Source: Quercus robur (taxonomy: Eukaryota > Streptophyta > Magnoliopsida > Fagales > Fagaceae). Taken from it: DNA of 64,000 nucleotides. The notes below the pieces were generated by a model. It made no database searches and was not told where the DNA came from. It saw only the letters and a list, made by a program, of their open reading frames with translations. Below are positions 48,893 through 59,340 of this stretch, in pieces. How positions within the stretch are numbered: the stretch's first letter is position 1; the number at the start of each line of letters is the position of its first letter. The translations under genes were made by a program, and so were the position numbers. The stretch is from assembly GCF_932294415.1 (NCBI RefSeq), contig NC_065536.1, positions 7,624,474-7,688,473 of the forward strand, written 5' to 3'.

Positions 48893-49817
48893 CAGTGTTG
48901 TTAAAAGCGTGCTTTAAGCGCACTTAAGCTCAAAGCTCGAAGCCCCAAGGCTCCAGCGCTTTTTGCCTCAAAAGCTAAGCTCATTCAAAGAAGCGCGCTT
49001 TAGGCGCGCTTTTTTGCGCTTTTTCAAAAAGCTCAAAGTGCGCTTTTTAGAGCTTTTTTATATTTTTCAAAAAAGAAAAACCAAAACTAAATTAAAGCTA
49101 TAAGATCTTGACATTATTGATATAAACCATTGATTTTGTATATTTTTAGTGTAAATTACTTATCAAAAAAAAAAAATATTTTGAGTATAACTTGTCCTAA
49201 AACCCAACCCACAACCTCCCAGATCTTCTTTATTTTTATTTTTTCTCCTTGAAACGGTAACCCAACTAGATCCTTGGTACCAATTACCATGTTGCAATGT
49301 CCTCATATTCTTAGCTCATTCATGGAAAAAAAAAAAAAAAAAAACGTATGATATAATATATGTGGTAATTGTTTAATTACTTTAGTGGTTGATTTTGAAC
49401 ATAGCAAACTAATTCTTCCAGAGTTATAGTCATTAAGTGATTAAATTATTAACTAATATTACTAATTAGTCATAGGGGCATTATAAATATAGGAGATTTA
49501 AGAAAAGATATTACATGGAAGTACTGATATCTAGCTTATCCAAAAAAATAAAATGACTTGACTAGCAATTTTTGTGTTAAAATTGCAAAAGTAGGGCATA
49601 TCTAAATGTTATATGAATTATATAAAAATTTTTCTTTCAATTTATATGATCATTTGATTGTTGCATTTCTCATTAATAATAATTTTTAAATTTTTAAAAT
49701 TATTTTTTAAAAATGTGCGCTTCACTTCAATCTGGCACGCGCTTGCGCTTTGCACTTTGCACCTAGGCTCCAAGAGCCCTTTGCGCTTAAGTGCGCCCCT
49801 CGCTTTTAACAACACTG
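48893..49817. mobile_element. hAT-like non-autonomous element, 925 bp
   Basis: The ends CAGTGTTGTTAAAAGCG and CGCTTTTAACAACACTG are a perfect 17-bp inverted repeat. They are flanked by TTTATTGA (48885-48892) and TATATTGA (49818-49825), an 8-bp target duplication with one mismatch. Both subterminal regions are packed with GCGCTTTA / AAGCGC / AAGCTC words, in contrast to the AT-rich centre. No transposase. Confidence 0.8.
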
Positions 49818-50125
49818 TATATTGACCTATGCTGTAGATAGATACTTTAATAAAGAAAGGAGGAGGGTAGTGATTGTTGTTTATTGATTTCTGCTGAAAA
49901 GTTTACTAAGTATAAAAGTAATTGCATTTTCTTCAATGATCAAAATGAATCTCATGTTTTCAATTTGAAAGATAGAAGCTTTAGAGATTTACAGAATATC
50001 CATCCAGCTTGGCTTTTCTCAAATTTGCCTTAGGCATATGTAAGGTAGTACACTTCCAAAGTTTCTTATTGAGTTAAAATAAAGGAAAACATTAAGAAAG
50101 TGTATGTAAATGATGCTGACAAAAT

Positions 50126-50326
50126 GTGAATAGGTACAGTTTTGCTGCTAACAAAATGCATCCATCCGGGTTTTCAACACCAGTTGATGGTGCCCAGTTT
50201 GTTTCACCTGCGCTGATTCAATTAAAATCTACCATTTTAGAATCTCAAGGGAGTATATTACCTCCACAAGCAGCATTTACTTCAGTTGAAATTGAATGTT
50301 ACAGATTTTTTTTTTTTCCCCTTTGA
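50126..50326 (+). other. Protein-like fragment in the Helitron 3' part
   Basis: A frame reads YSFAANKMHPSGFSTPVDGA, then QFVSPALIQLKSTILESQ and GSILPPQAAFTSVEIECY. It follows an AG (TAG|GTACAG) and ends before a T-run. A partial echo of its ends lies at 50716-50756. I do not recognise it; a captured exon or a normal Helitron-internal piece are both possible. Confidence 0.3.
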
Positions 50327-50945
50327 TTTGGTTATGAACTAAGAATTTAAGTTAGTTTTGATTTAAGCTTTTGGGTTGGGTTAGTTATATAGTGAAAAGG
50401 CATGTCTGTTTTATTTCAATGTAATTTGTCAGGCTCCTATGTAAATACCACCAAGGTTCAAAATGTGAAGTTGTATTTCTATTGTACAATTTTATTATAT
50501 TTTCACTTTAACACTCGATTTGCTGTCATTTTTAACAGCATGATCAAATGATTAAAATAAATAGAGTGAGAAGTATGATGTGTTGAGATTTGAATACAAA
50601 GTAGATTTACTTGCTAAGCTGACCGTTATTTTAAGTTATGTGTGTTCGGCTATCTACATAAGCTCATTAGATTATTGTATATGTAAATAATGCTATGTAG
50701 AGTCATTTTTGGTGAGTAGGCACAGTTTTGCTGCTAGCAAAATTGAAATTGAATGTTACAATTTTTCATTTTTCATTTTTTTCATTTTTTTTCTCCTAGG
50801 TTGTGATGACTGAGAGTCTTTAGAATGTATAGTGATAATAATTTCTCTTCTACTTATGAGATTTCAAATGATCCCGCATATTGCGCGGGTTAAACACTAG
50901 TGTGGCTTAATAAAAAAGTAAAAAGGATAAATACTAACTTTTAAG

Positions 50946-50949
<4 letters not shown>

Positions 50950-50996
<47 letters not shown>

Positions 50997-51040
50997 TATG
51001 TTTCTCAAAAAAAAAGTTACATATATATATATATATGGTC
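50950..51040. repeat. (TA)n microsatellite
   Basis: Long TA runs at about 50951-50998 and 51021-51036, just outside the Helitron 3' end. Confidence 0.9.
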
Positions 51041-51371
51041 ATGAATTAAACTTGAAGCGAAATTGATCTAATTTGGATTAAATTTAGTTTATTATGTAGT
51101 TTGTCTATAGCTAGGTTGAAATCAATTTTTATATTGTTTTTTATATGCTTTTTTGAATGAAAAGCATCAAATATAGACCAAATTCTTTAAATTAAGAAAA
51201 ACTATCAAACCAAAAAAATTCACAATTCAATAGAATTTGATGACTTGTTAAATAGCTCTTTGGCCACTAGTCTCAAATCCATTTCCACAGTGAAATTTAA
51301 TTGCAGCACTTATGCATTCTCTATTTCATGTCTGATTTTTATTTCAAACCTTTTTTTTTTTTTTTTTAATT

Positions 51372-52667
51372 GGGTAAATGACATATTTGGTCCCTATCGT
51401 TAAAGTTATTTGTCAATTTGGTCACTGACATTTTAAATATGTCAATTTGGTTCTTAACCTTTTAATATTGTGTCAAAATGATTCTTACCGTTAAATGTTT
51501 GATGGAAAATTTTGACATAGTTAACGGTGGAATTAAAATATAATTTTTATGCCACTCAAGTTGCCACATGGGATTTTATAAATATATATATAAAGAAAAA
51601 ACTTTACGAAAATTAAAATCACAAACATATTTAGGATTTAAAATTTGAACAGAAGAAAAATTCTTTAGATTTAATCTTAACATCTTTGGAGCTAATGGAA
51701 CTCTTCAATTGGATTTTTTTTTTTTTTTTTTTTTTTGGCAGCTTCACTTCAAAAAAAGCGGTCTATAACTGCGTTTCAAAAACGTGGCTTAAACAAGCGT
51801 AGCAATAGGCCTATAGCCGCGTTTTTGTAATTGCGGCTAAAGGTTTGACCTATAGCCGTGTTTTTTAACCACGACTATTTAGGCCTATAGCCGCATTTTT
51901 CATAAACGCAACTCAAAGTCTAACCTGTAACTGCGTTTTTTTTGTAGTGCTTCCTTCGTAAGCTCTTTTCATTTAATTTGCCTATCATATTTTGCAGCTA
52001 ATGGAAGATCAAAATCAACTACTAAATCCCACCTAAAGGCTTCATGAGTTCTCAGAATAAATGAAAAATAAATTTGAATGCAGCGTCCATTGAAACTCAT
52101 CTAGCATATAGCTTATCTATACTTGAACTTTGTTACTGGAGTTAAGCAGTTGTATGAGCCCTGTGTTGGAACTTTCCACAAACACCTTATGTGCGACCAC
52201 AAATAATCACCATTCCTTCAAGTACAGCAGCAGCAGTTCACGTACCCATAAATAATCACTTCAAGTACCACAATAGCATTTCAATCACAATACCCACATT
52301 AGAGACGAGCTGTTATACCCACACAAGAGTTCTTCAAAGCAATAGCTTGTCCATTATTACACAGCCATGCATTTGTTTTGAAGAACTCTTGTTGTGAAGG
52401 TACCCAACGAGACAGCAATGGTTTCTTGCCACATCACCCTTTGAGAAAAATCTAGAACCTCCAGATCCGAGGAACTCCAATGATCCCCATGTCCTACATA
52501 GTTTGATCTCTCTCCCTCATGTCCTTTCTCTTCTTCTCCTCAACGTTCCTAGGGTAGGGACTTCGGTTAGGTTATGTCGTGTTTTGTTGTTGTTCAATTT
52601 GATTTTTCAGATCTACCAGTTTTGCTAATTAATATATTTGATTAGCTCAAACGAATTCAATTTGGCT

Positions 52668-52704
<37 letters not shown>

Positions 52705-52877
52705 GCTGCATGGCATCTCATGTGGTAACTTAGATTAATATTTTAATATCATTGTTAGTCATCTCAACATTTTCTATTTAATACTTAACAGCAAGGACTA
52801 TTTTAACACAATATCAAAAAGTTGAGGACCAAATTGACGTATTTAAAAGGTTAGGGACCAAATATGTCATTTATCCT
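51372..52877. mobile_element. Long-TIR (Mutator-like) element, 1.5 kb
   Basis: The left arm GGGTAAATGACATATTTGGT, then CAATTTGGTCAC and ATTGTGTCAAAATGATTC, is inverted at the right (TGTTTTAACACAATATC-like, GACCAAATTGACG, GGACCAAATATGTCATTTAT). Arms are about 150 bp. Flanks TTTTTAATT (before 51372) and TTTTAAATT (after 52877) match at 8 of 9 positions, a likely 9-bp target duplication. No transposase. A mini-CACTA is nested at 51744. Confidence 0.75.
51744..51949. mobile_element. Miniature CACTA element, 206 bp
   Basis: The left end CACTTCAAAAAAAGCGG and the right end (minus strand) CACTACAAAAAAAACGC are near-identical. CTT flanks both sides (51741-51743 and 51950-51952), the 3-bp duplication typical of CACTA elements. 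The interior is a series of CCTATAGCCGCGTTTTT-type subterminal repeats in both orientations. Confidence 0.8.
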
Positions 52878-53240
52878 TTTAAATTTTTGCCCTCCTATGA
52901 ATTTATTACCTGAGAGGTGGTAGTTAGTTAGCATTACCCATCAATGTGAAACAATGTTCTGAGTCCGTCCTTTCCAAAGCAAAGAAAAATAAACGAAAAA
53001 AAAATAGGATTCACATGATTTTGTAGCTTATACTTGGTACCACTGTCCTTACAATTAAAGTGGATCATGCATAGTGTGGGTTTAAATTAGTGCAATTGGT
53101 AAATTGCTCTTATATTAAATAAAAGATCTAAGATGGAATCTTGTCAAAACCATAAAGAAATCTATTAATATGTTGACCTAATTGTAAGAGCAATTACCTA
53201 ATCAGCATATAATACAATTTCAAATATTTTGGTATAAATG

Positions 53241-53272
<32 letters not shown>

Positions 53273-53459
53273 GAAGTAAAGGTTTTAGACCGCAAATCAG
53301 ATCCATATCATTCTGGCTTAAGCTTATTTTCATACCATTCATTCAAGGTGGTTGAAGACAATTACTATGACAACTATAACCAATTAAGGAGAGAGAAGAG
53401 AGCAGAGTCATTAATTTCAATGCATTGACTAAAGACCAAAATCGAATCTGTATGCCTAT
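52878..53459. other. Spacer, no gene seen
   Basis: AT-rich DNA with a 29-bp A-run near 53240. A short decayed SINE-like stretch (GTGCAATTGGTAAATTGCTC, 53092) is possible. Confidence 0.4.
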
Positions 53460-53940
53460 CATAATGTCAACTACAAGAATCAATTCCTTTATATAATTGT
53501 TACTGGTGGCTAGTCACTAGTGCACCAATCTTTTGGGCTCCTTTCTTTTATTGAGAGTCTGAATTAAATTCTCTTTTCTTTTTCTTTTTTTCAATTCTAT
53601 AATGTCTAAGCTAGAGGTACGTTGCATTAGACCTAAGAATTAACATGCATTCTATTGCAGCTAATATTGGTTGTGTTAGGGCCTTAAGAAGCATGCATTG
53701 CTTGTGCTATGAGCCTATGAAAAAAAACAAAACATGAAATAAGATAATAATAAGATGTATTGAATTGTATCAATTATAAACCATTAGCTAGTACAAACTA
53801 TAGTAGATGTCATTGATACTTCATAGAATATGGAATATTTATTCAATTTTTTTGGTAACTAAAAACTAGGGCAACACGGAGATAAATGAGCACCAACTTG
53901 ATTGTTGGAAATCTTATTCATGTCAACATGGAATCAAGGC

Positions 53941-54453
53941 TTAGAGCTGATTGGTAATGGCTAACACATTGCTGCTTAGCTGGGTAAATTTGGTATTCGA
54001 AGCAGACATTGGAGACTTGATGGACTGATCTTGGAAACCTTGCTCACACGAGTCTGCATCGTTCATGGCAGCTGAAACCCATGTATTAACATCATTATAT
54101 TTCTTATTTCCCAAGGCAACGGTCGAGTCCTGAATTTGATCAATTGCATCTCCATAGTTCTCAGCGCAATCGGTTAGGGCTTGCTTCAAGCCCTCGTCCT
54201 TCGCTGAACCTTGCAGTTTGGTGATTTCGGCATTTATTTCGCCAGCTTTCTTCCCTGTATGTTTTAGTGCAACTTTGGCTATAGTCAGGAGATCTTTTGC
54301 TGATTTGGCCTCAGAGTCCAATTGAAGAGTGCTTAGGCACAGTGACTTGTACGAAGTATAACCACAAGCTCGATCAATCAAGTTCTGGCAAAAAATTTGG
54401 GTTGGAAAGACAGCCAAAAGAAGCACAAAGACGAGGCTTGAAATGGGATTCAT
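53941..54453 (-). CDS. PMEI-like / invertase-inhibitor-like secreted protein, copy 1
   Basis: Single exon, 170 residues. A signal peptide (MNPISSLVFVLLLAVFPTQI, about 1-22) is followed by a PMEI-fold helical domain. The conserved Cys pattern is present: Cys30 and Cys39 (ACGYTSYKSLC), then Cys in LTDCAENY and SCEQGF. The overall layout resembles small secreted PMEI/invertase inhibitors such as the plane-tree allergen Pla a 1. Whether it inhibits a pectin methylesterase, an invertase or neither cannot be told. The paralogue at 61143-61664 has nearly the same signal peptide but a strongly different mature part. It faces away from the epoxide hydrolase (57674, plus strand). Confidence 0.9.
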   Translation of the reverse strand: MNPISSLVFVLLLAVFPTQIFCQNLIDRACGYTSYKSLCLSTLQLDSEAKSAKDLLTIAKVALKHTGKKAGEINAEITKLQGSAKDEGLKQALTDCAENYGDAIDQIQDSTVALGNKKYNDVNTWVSAAMNDADSCEQGFQDQSIKSPMSASNTKFTQLSSNVLAITNQL

Positions 54454-54581
54454 GTTTTCACTATAATGTTTTCTTTTCAGATAAATTTTATGTTTTTAAA
54501 TAGGTGTGGTCAATCTAGCTATTGGACTTTTCTTTTTCTTTTTTGGGTGTTTTTGAGAAACTTGTAGCTATTGGACTATGG

Positions 54582-54589
54582 TTATATAG
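54582..54589 (-). promoter_or_regulatory. TATA box of PMEI-like copy 1
   Basis: On the minus strand CTCTATATAACC lies about 130 bp before the ATG. The same box and its surroundings are kept at 61786-61793 in the paralogue. Confidence 0.6.
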
Positions 54590-54866
54590 AGAAGAGTTGG
54601 AATGTGATCGGTTCTAAGTTCAATTACCTATTTTGAAAGATGATCTATAAAAAGTAAATGGAATATTTTAGTGCAGGATTGAATTACATATGACCACACA
54701 ACCACACTGTTTAACCAGTCCCTTTGATCTTATAGTGGTTATTATGAGTTGGTTGAATATAGAGTTTGTATTTAGAACCATCCACTCCCAAGTTTCCAGG
54801 AAAACTTTTCCATCTTACCTTTATTTTTAATTGACATAAGTGATTATTATCTTTTTGGGGTTAAGT

Positions 54867-55350
54867 AAGGGCCGGCCCTAGACATTTTGGAGCCTAAGGC
54901 GAGAACTAAAATTGGGCATTTTTTATACTTATGTATTAATTAAATTAATATTTATTTAATATATTTATATTATGATATATTTCATTTAAAATTTATTTTT
55001 TGGTGAATTTCTTGCTAATTAGTGATATGTTCATCTAAATTTTGTGTTATATTTTGTTTATTACTAATAACAAATTTATCCATTGATCCTTTTTGAGACT
55101 CAATTAGTTTTTCTTCTTTTTCTCTTTTTTTTAAGTTTTTCATATCCAAATGCATATTTTCTAGTAAACATTTCTAATCAAACAATATATTTATAAAGAC
55201 TAAAATAAAAAATAACTTTCAAGTATAGAGCAAATGAGAAATAGCACCTGATTTATATAAAAAATATTGTTGTAGTTTCATTGAACAATAACAAGTTTTT
55301 AGCAATCTCAACCTGCATAAATAAAGATTTATTCATTATATTACCAATAA

Positions 55351-55386
<36 letters not shown>

Positions 55387-56142
55387 AGATTAAAATTAAA
55401 GAAAAAAAAAAATAAGTATAGCCATAACAAAAGTACAAACCCAACCCAGCCAAGAAGATGCCAAGATGGCCACACAAGTCTTATTAATAAGACCCACCCA
55501 CAAAAAACACAAAACAAATCCTATTACACCAACAACAACAACCAAAAAAAAGAAGCCTTGAAGGCCCAAATGTCCAACCATAACTCAATATAAACAGGCC
55601 AGTCTTAACAAATAAAAGGTAGAGAAATCCAAGCCATATACCTCAAAAGTCAAAACTCATCCATCTATAGAATCAAAACGCAGTAGTGAGAAAAAAGAAA
55701 AAAAAAAAGAAAAAAGAAAAAAAAAAGGCAGTCGACAGTCCTCACTCCTCAATCAATTTAGAGTTTTTAGATTAGATGTGATCAAATGATTTAGATTGGA
55801 CGAAGCTTGAGCCAGGCAACTAGCAATAGTGGAGAGAAAGAATGAGATAGGCAGAGAGCAAGAGCTGAGAGAAAGAAGCTGAGCAAGAATGAGAAAGAGA
55901 AATGGTAAAAATTTTAGGGATTTGAGGTTTTTTATTTGTGATTGTTTTGTGGTTAATTTCTTAGACCGGATTTGTAGTTTATCTTGTTGAATTTTAGTTT
56001 GTCTAAAGGATAATGATGTTATTTTTGGGACAATTGATTTTGTTTAGACCAAAAAAAAAAATTTGTGCTACCAATGTTTATCTGGATATAATAGAAATTT
56101 TGTTTTTTGGTCAAAAGGATGTGCTAGATAGGCCCAGCCCTG
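54867..56142. mobile_element. hAT-like element, 1.28 kb, with preserved empty site
   Basis: GGTTAAGT occurs directly before (54859-54866) and after (56143-56150), an 8-bp target duplication. The ends AAGGGCCGGCCCTAG and GGCCCAGCCCTG are imperfect inverted repeats. The duplicated block at 62041-62060 shows the uninterrupted site (GGATTAAGTCTTGTTG). No transposase is visible. It inserted upstream of PMEI-like copy 1 after the segmental duplication. Confidence 0.85.
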
Positions 56143-56150
56143 GGTTAAGT

Positions 56151-57673
56151 CTTGTTGTATAAGAATGTTCTTCTCTATTTCATTTAATTATCTATTTTCC
56201 TAATAGAAGTTTGGGTACTTGTTTGGATCCAATATTAATCTATAAAGTATTGGTTCCATAGTCATGACCATTGTTAAGAATGAAGGGGCTTGATTTTACT
56301 TTCCTTCCCAAATAGAAATATAGGTGAGGGAAAATTGATGGGTTCTACCCCTTAGAAATAGGGATAAGATAACCAGAATTGCACATAAAAATTAAGAATA
56401 GGTTTAATGACAACTTTTTTCATAATTTGCTAAAGTAACTAATTGTGAATGATGGACAATATAAGTAGTGTTAGTACATATTTGATAGACTGTAATAGAC
56501 ATTGTAATGTGATGGCTATTCATATGGTTTAGCTATTTTTTAGTTAGTTATTTTTACACTACATAGAATAATAATTCCTTATGAATAGCTATTTTTCAAA
56601 ATGAGGAATAACTATTCCCCATTAAAAAATTTGTAATAGCTTTTTTTAGTAAGTGCAATAATCTCTAAAATTAATATATATTCAAATAAACGAACTTTTC
56701 ATATACAAGTAACAATTATAAAAATAAAAAATCATTAAAAAATAACTCATTTCTCTCTCAATTTTTTTTAAAAAAATATTATTTTAAAAAAATTGTATGA
56801 GTAAAATATTTCATAAAATAAATTTTAAGTTATATTCTAATGTTACAACTCACAACCAAACTTATGAATAGGTTTAATTATTCTATTACAACACATTTTA
56901 TTCTCAATAATAAATATTACAATTTTTGTCGTAATTCTCATTCAGTGTACTAAACATGCCTTTAACAGTAGGCTCATGTAAAAATAATTGTCAACCACTA
57001 ACAACTTGCCACCAACACGTTGCAAAAATAAAAATTAAAGAGAGTGAAATTTTGTGTCAATGGCAGAGTTGATAAGAGGAACAACAAATTGTAAAAATAA
57101 AAATTAAAGAGAGTGAAATTCGTTTCAATAGCAGGGTTGTTAAGAGGAACAAATCCCATTGTTGAAATTTCTAATTTTATGAATAGCACCAAAGTTTAAA
57201 ACTGAAATGGGAAAAGACCCACATTGAGTCATCATTGTATTCTGGTCCCTCCCATTAGCTATAAGCTATAGATGGTTTTAATAATATCTTCACAAAATTG
57301 GCATAGACTTACGCTTTCAAAGTTTTATTTATAAAATACTATCATGTATTTTTTGGTAAACAAATGCTATCATGTATGATTACATGTAATCCTGACATGA
57401 GCTCCAGCATTAATGTTCTGTTACTGTGTTCTTCCCCGACAGTCCTTTGCCTTGAAAAGCCACGCTAGACCTTCCCAAAAGCAGAAGCAAGTTATTTAAT
57501 TAGAGACTCAACTTTTCTGTGCCCTGCATTAACTCCTGTACTGTTCATAACACCTCTCTTTAAATCCACTAGCTAGCTACTTTCACCACCCTATGAAGCT
57601 TAAGCTCATGAGAAAGAGCAAGAGAAAAAAAAAAAAAAAAAAGAGTTTTTACTTCTTAGACAGAGAGACAGGC
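56151..57673. other. Upstream region of the hydrolase
   Basis: Shared with 62057-63150. It includes a 69-bp tandem duplication (starts 57022 and 57091) that is also present in copy 2 (62507 and 62576). A TATA-like CTTTAAATCC at 57558 lies near a TAGCTAGCTA stretch, about 115 bp before the ATG. No other gene. Confidence 0.6.
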
Positions 57674-59340
57674 ATGGAGGGGATAGATGATAGGATTGTG
57701 AGTGTCAATGGCATCAAAATGCACATAGCAGAAAAAGGACAAGGCCTAGCAGTACTATTCGTCCATGGCTTCCCTGAGCTTTGGTACTCCTGGCGCCACC
57801 AGATTCATGCTTTGAGCTCAATTGGATACCATGCTGTAGCACCAGATCTCTGGGGCTTCGGTGACACTGAAGCACCAACTTCCATCACCAACTACACCTG
57901 CGATCACATTGTCAATGACCTTGTTGCTCTCATTGACTCTCTGGGTGTGGACCAAGTGTTTCTTGTGGCACATGATTGGGGAGCCATCATGGGTTGGTAC
58001 TTGTGCTTGTTTAAGCCTGAAAGAGTGAAGGCATTTGTGTGCCTTAGTGTTCCATTCACGCCAAGGAGCCCACAGATGACTACTATATATGCAGATTTCA
58101 GGTTCTTGTTTAGCTAACATAACCAGATTTGGTTTCTTGTATGCTTAAATGATCATGTTTTAGTATAAAATCTTATTTGTTTAATCCCATTTACCTCTTT
58201 GGTGCCTAGTTTCTATGAAACAGCTGAAACAGTTAGGTAAGCAAGATTGTTTGATTTGAGCAAAGGCTCTCTAAGTCACATTATTTGCTTTGTTATGATT
58301 CTTGCTCAAGATTTTTAGGCTTAGACTTTAGTACACGTTACATTCCAAGTTATAAGAGGCTAATCTTGGACTCTGAAAATTGAAAACCAAAACATGGTAA
58401 CTAATATCTTATATCGCCACCCAATTTTACTTTGATATTTCCATATGTGTTGCAGGCACCAGGAGAAATTGAAGCTGAGATTGCTGAAATAGGTACAGCA
58501 AATGTACTCAAGACCATTTTATCAATTCGAAAACCAGGTCCACCCTGCTTCCCTAAAGGAAATGCATTTTTTGGAATCCGTACCAATGCTTCAATTTCCT
58601 TGCCCTCTTTGCTTTCAGAAGAAGAGCTTACTTATTATGTCACAAAATTTGACCAGAAAGGCTTCACTGGAGGATTGAACTACTACCGAGCAATTGACCA
58701 GTATGTTACAAACTTCAATGAAAATATTTCAAAATCTAAATGTCAAAACATTTCTTATGCTTAAGACTTGATATGTAACAAATTCTAGGTGCCCCTTTCA
58801 TGTTTAAGGTTTTAATTCTTAAATCTTACTATGTATAGAGTCATGTTTTTTAAAATGACTATAACTTAGATTTGTAATATTTAATATGAAACATGAGATT
58901 GATTCATTTCAGATGGAGATGATCCTCTTCCAAAACGCTCACCCGGCACGTTTTTAATCAACAAAAGAACCAAAATCTTGGGTTCACATAAAATATAAGC
59001 ATGAAACTTAAATCTTGGCCTTCCTTAACATTAAATATCCCAGTACTTTGGTATTCATAAAACAAACGTTTGAGAATTAGTTTCTGATTATTGCAGAAAC
59101 TGGGAGGTCACAAAAAAATGGACCGGAGTGCAAGTGAAGGTACCTGTGAAGTTCATAGTGGGGGATTTGGACATGGTGTACACCACCCTGGGGACAAAGG
59201 AATACATACACAATGGTGATTTCAAGAAAGATGTGCCATTTTTGGAGGAAGCTATTGTGATGGAAGGGGTAGGTCACTTCATCAACCAAGAAAGAGCAGA
59301 GGAAATCAGTTCTCACATCTATGACTTCATTAAGAAGTAG
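57674..59340 (+). pseudogene. Soluble epoxide hydrolase (alpha/beta hydrolase), frameshifted
   Basis: A plant sEH-type gene: exon 1 57674-58101, exon 2 58456-58700, exon 3 59097-59340, all GT-AG. The family hydrolyses epoxides of fatty acids. All catalytic parts are present: oxyanion HGFPELWYSWR, nucleophile Asp in HDWGAIMGW, Tyr in ELTYY and NYYRAID, Asp in GDLDMVY, His in GVGHFINQ. However, exon 1 is 428 bp. After PFTPRSP it jumps into DDYYICRFQ in another frame, losing roughly the 12-13 residues (usually ending ALFG) that separate these blocks. This is a frame-changing deletion near 58070. Translation as spliced would stop early in exon 2, giving about 155 residues. The rest is undamaged, so the loss looks recent. 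The upstream in-frame ATG at 57593 gives a Lys-run leader and is unlikely to be the start. Confidence 0.8.

Larger units (their letters stand above)
45169..50900 (+). mobile_element. Probable non-autonomous Helitron, 5.7 kb
   Basis: The 5' end after an A reads TCATATACTATATATAATAG, then CAGAAACTGAGAG, typical of plant Helitron starts. The 3' end has a GC-rich hairpin (CCCGCATATTGCGCGGG) followed by TTAAACACTAG and then T. So the element starts with TC, ends with CTAG, and sits between A and T with no target duplication, as Helitrons do. No Rep/helicase is visible. It carries a hAT-like insertion (48893-49817), a 64-bp tandem duplication, a 47-bp T-run and protein-like fragments that may be captured exons. 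That both ends belong to one element is inferred. Confidence 0.55.
53460..57605. repeat. Segmental duplication, copy 1 (PMEI-like gene to hydrolase promoter)
   Basis: This aligns with 60710-63150 from TCATAATGTCAA through the PMEI-like gene and its upstream region to TTTAAATCCACTAGCTAGCT just before the hydrolase start. The noncoding parts are visibly above 90% identical over most lines. The main structural difference is the hAT-like insertion at 54867-56142, absent from copy 2. Confidence 0.85.

Noticed and set aside
57593-57673. Upstream in-frame ATG extending the hydrolase by 27 residues
   Set aside because: The extension is a Lys run encoded by poly-A. The downstream start MEGIDDRIVSVNG fits the family.
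57818-58120. Minus-strand open frame opposite the hydrolase exon 1
   Set aside because: It is a shadow of the coding strand, with no recognisable domain.
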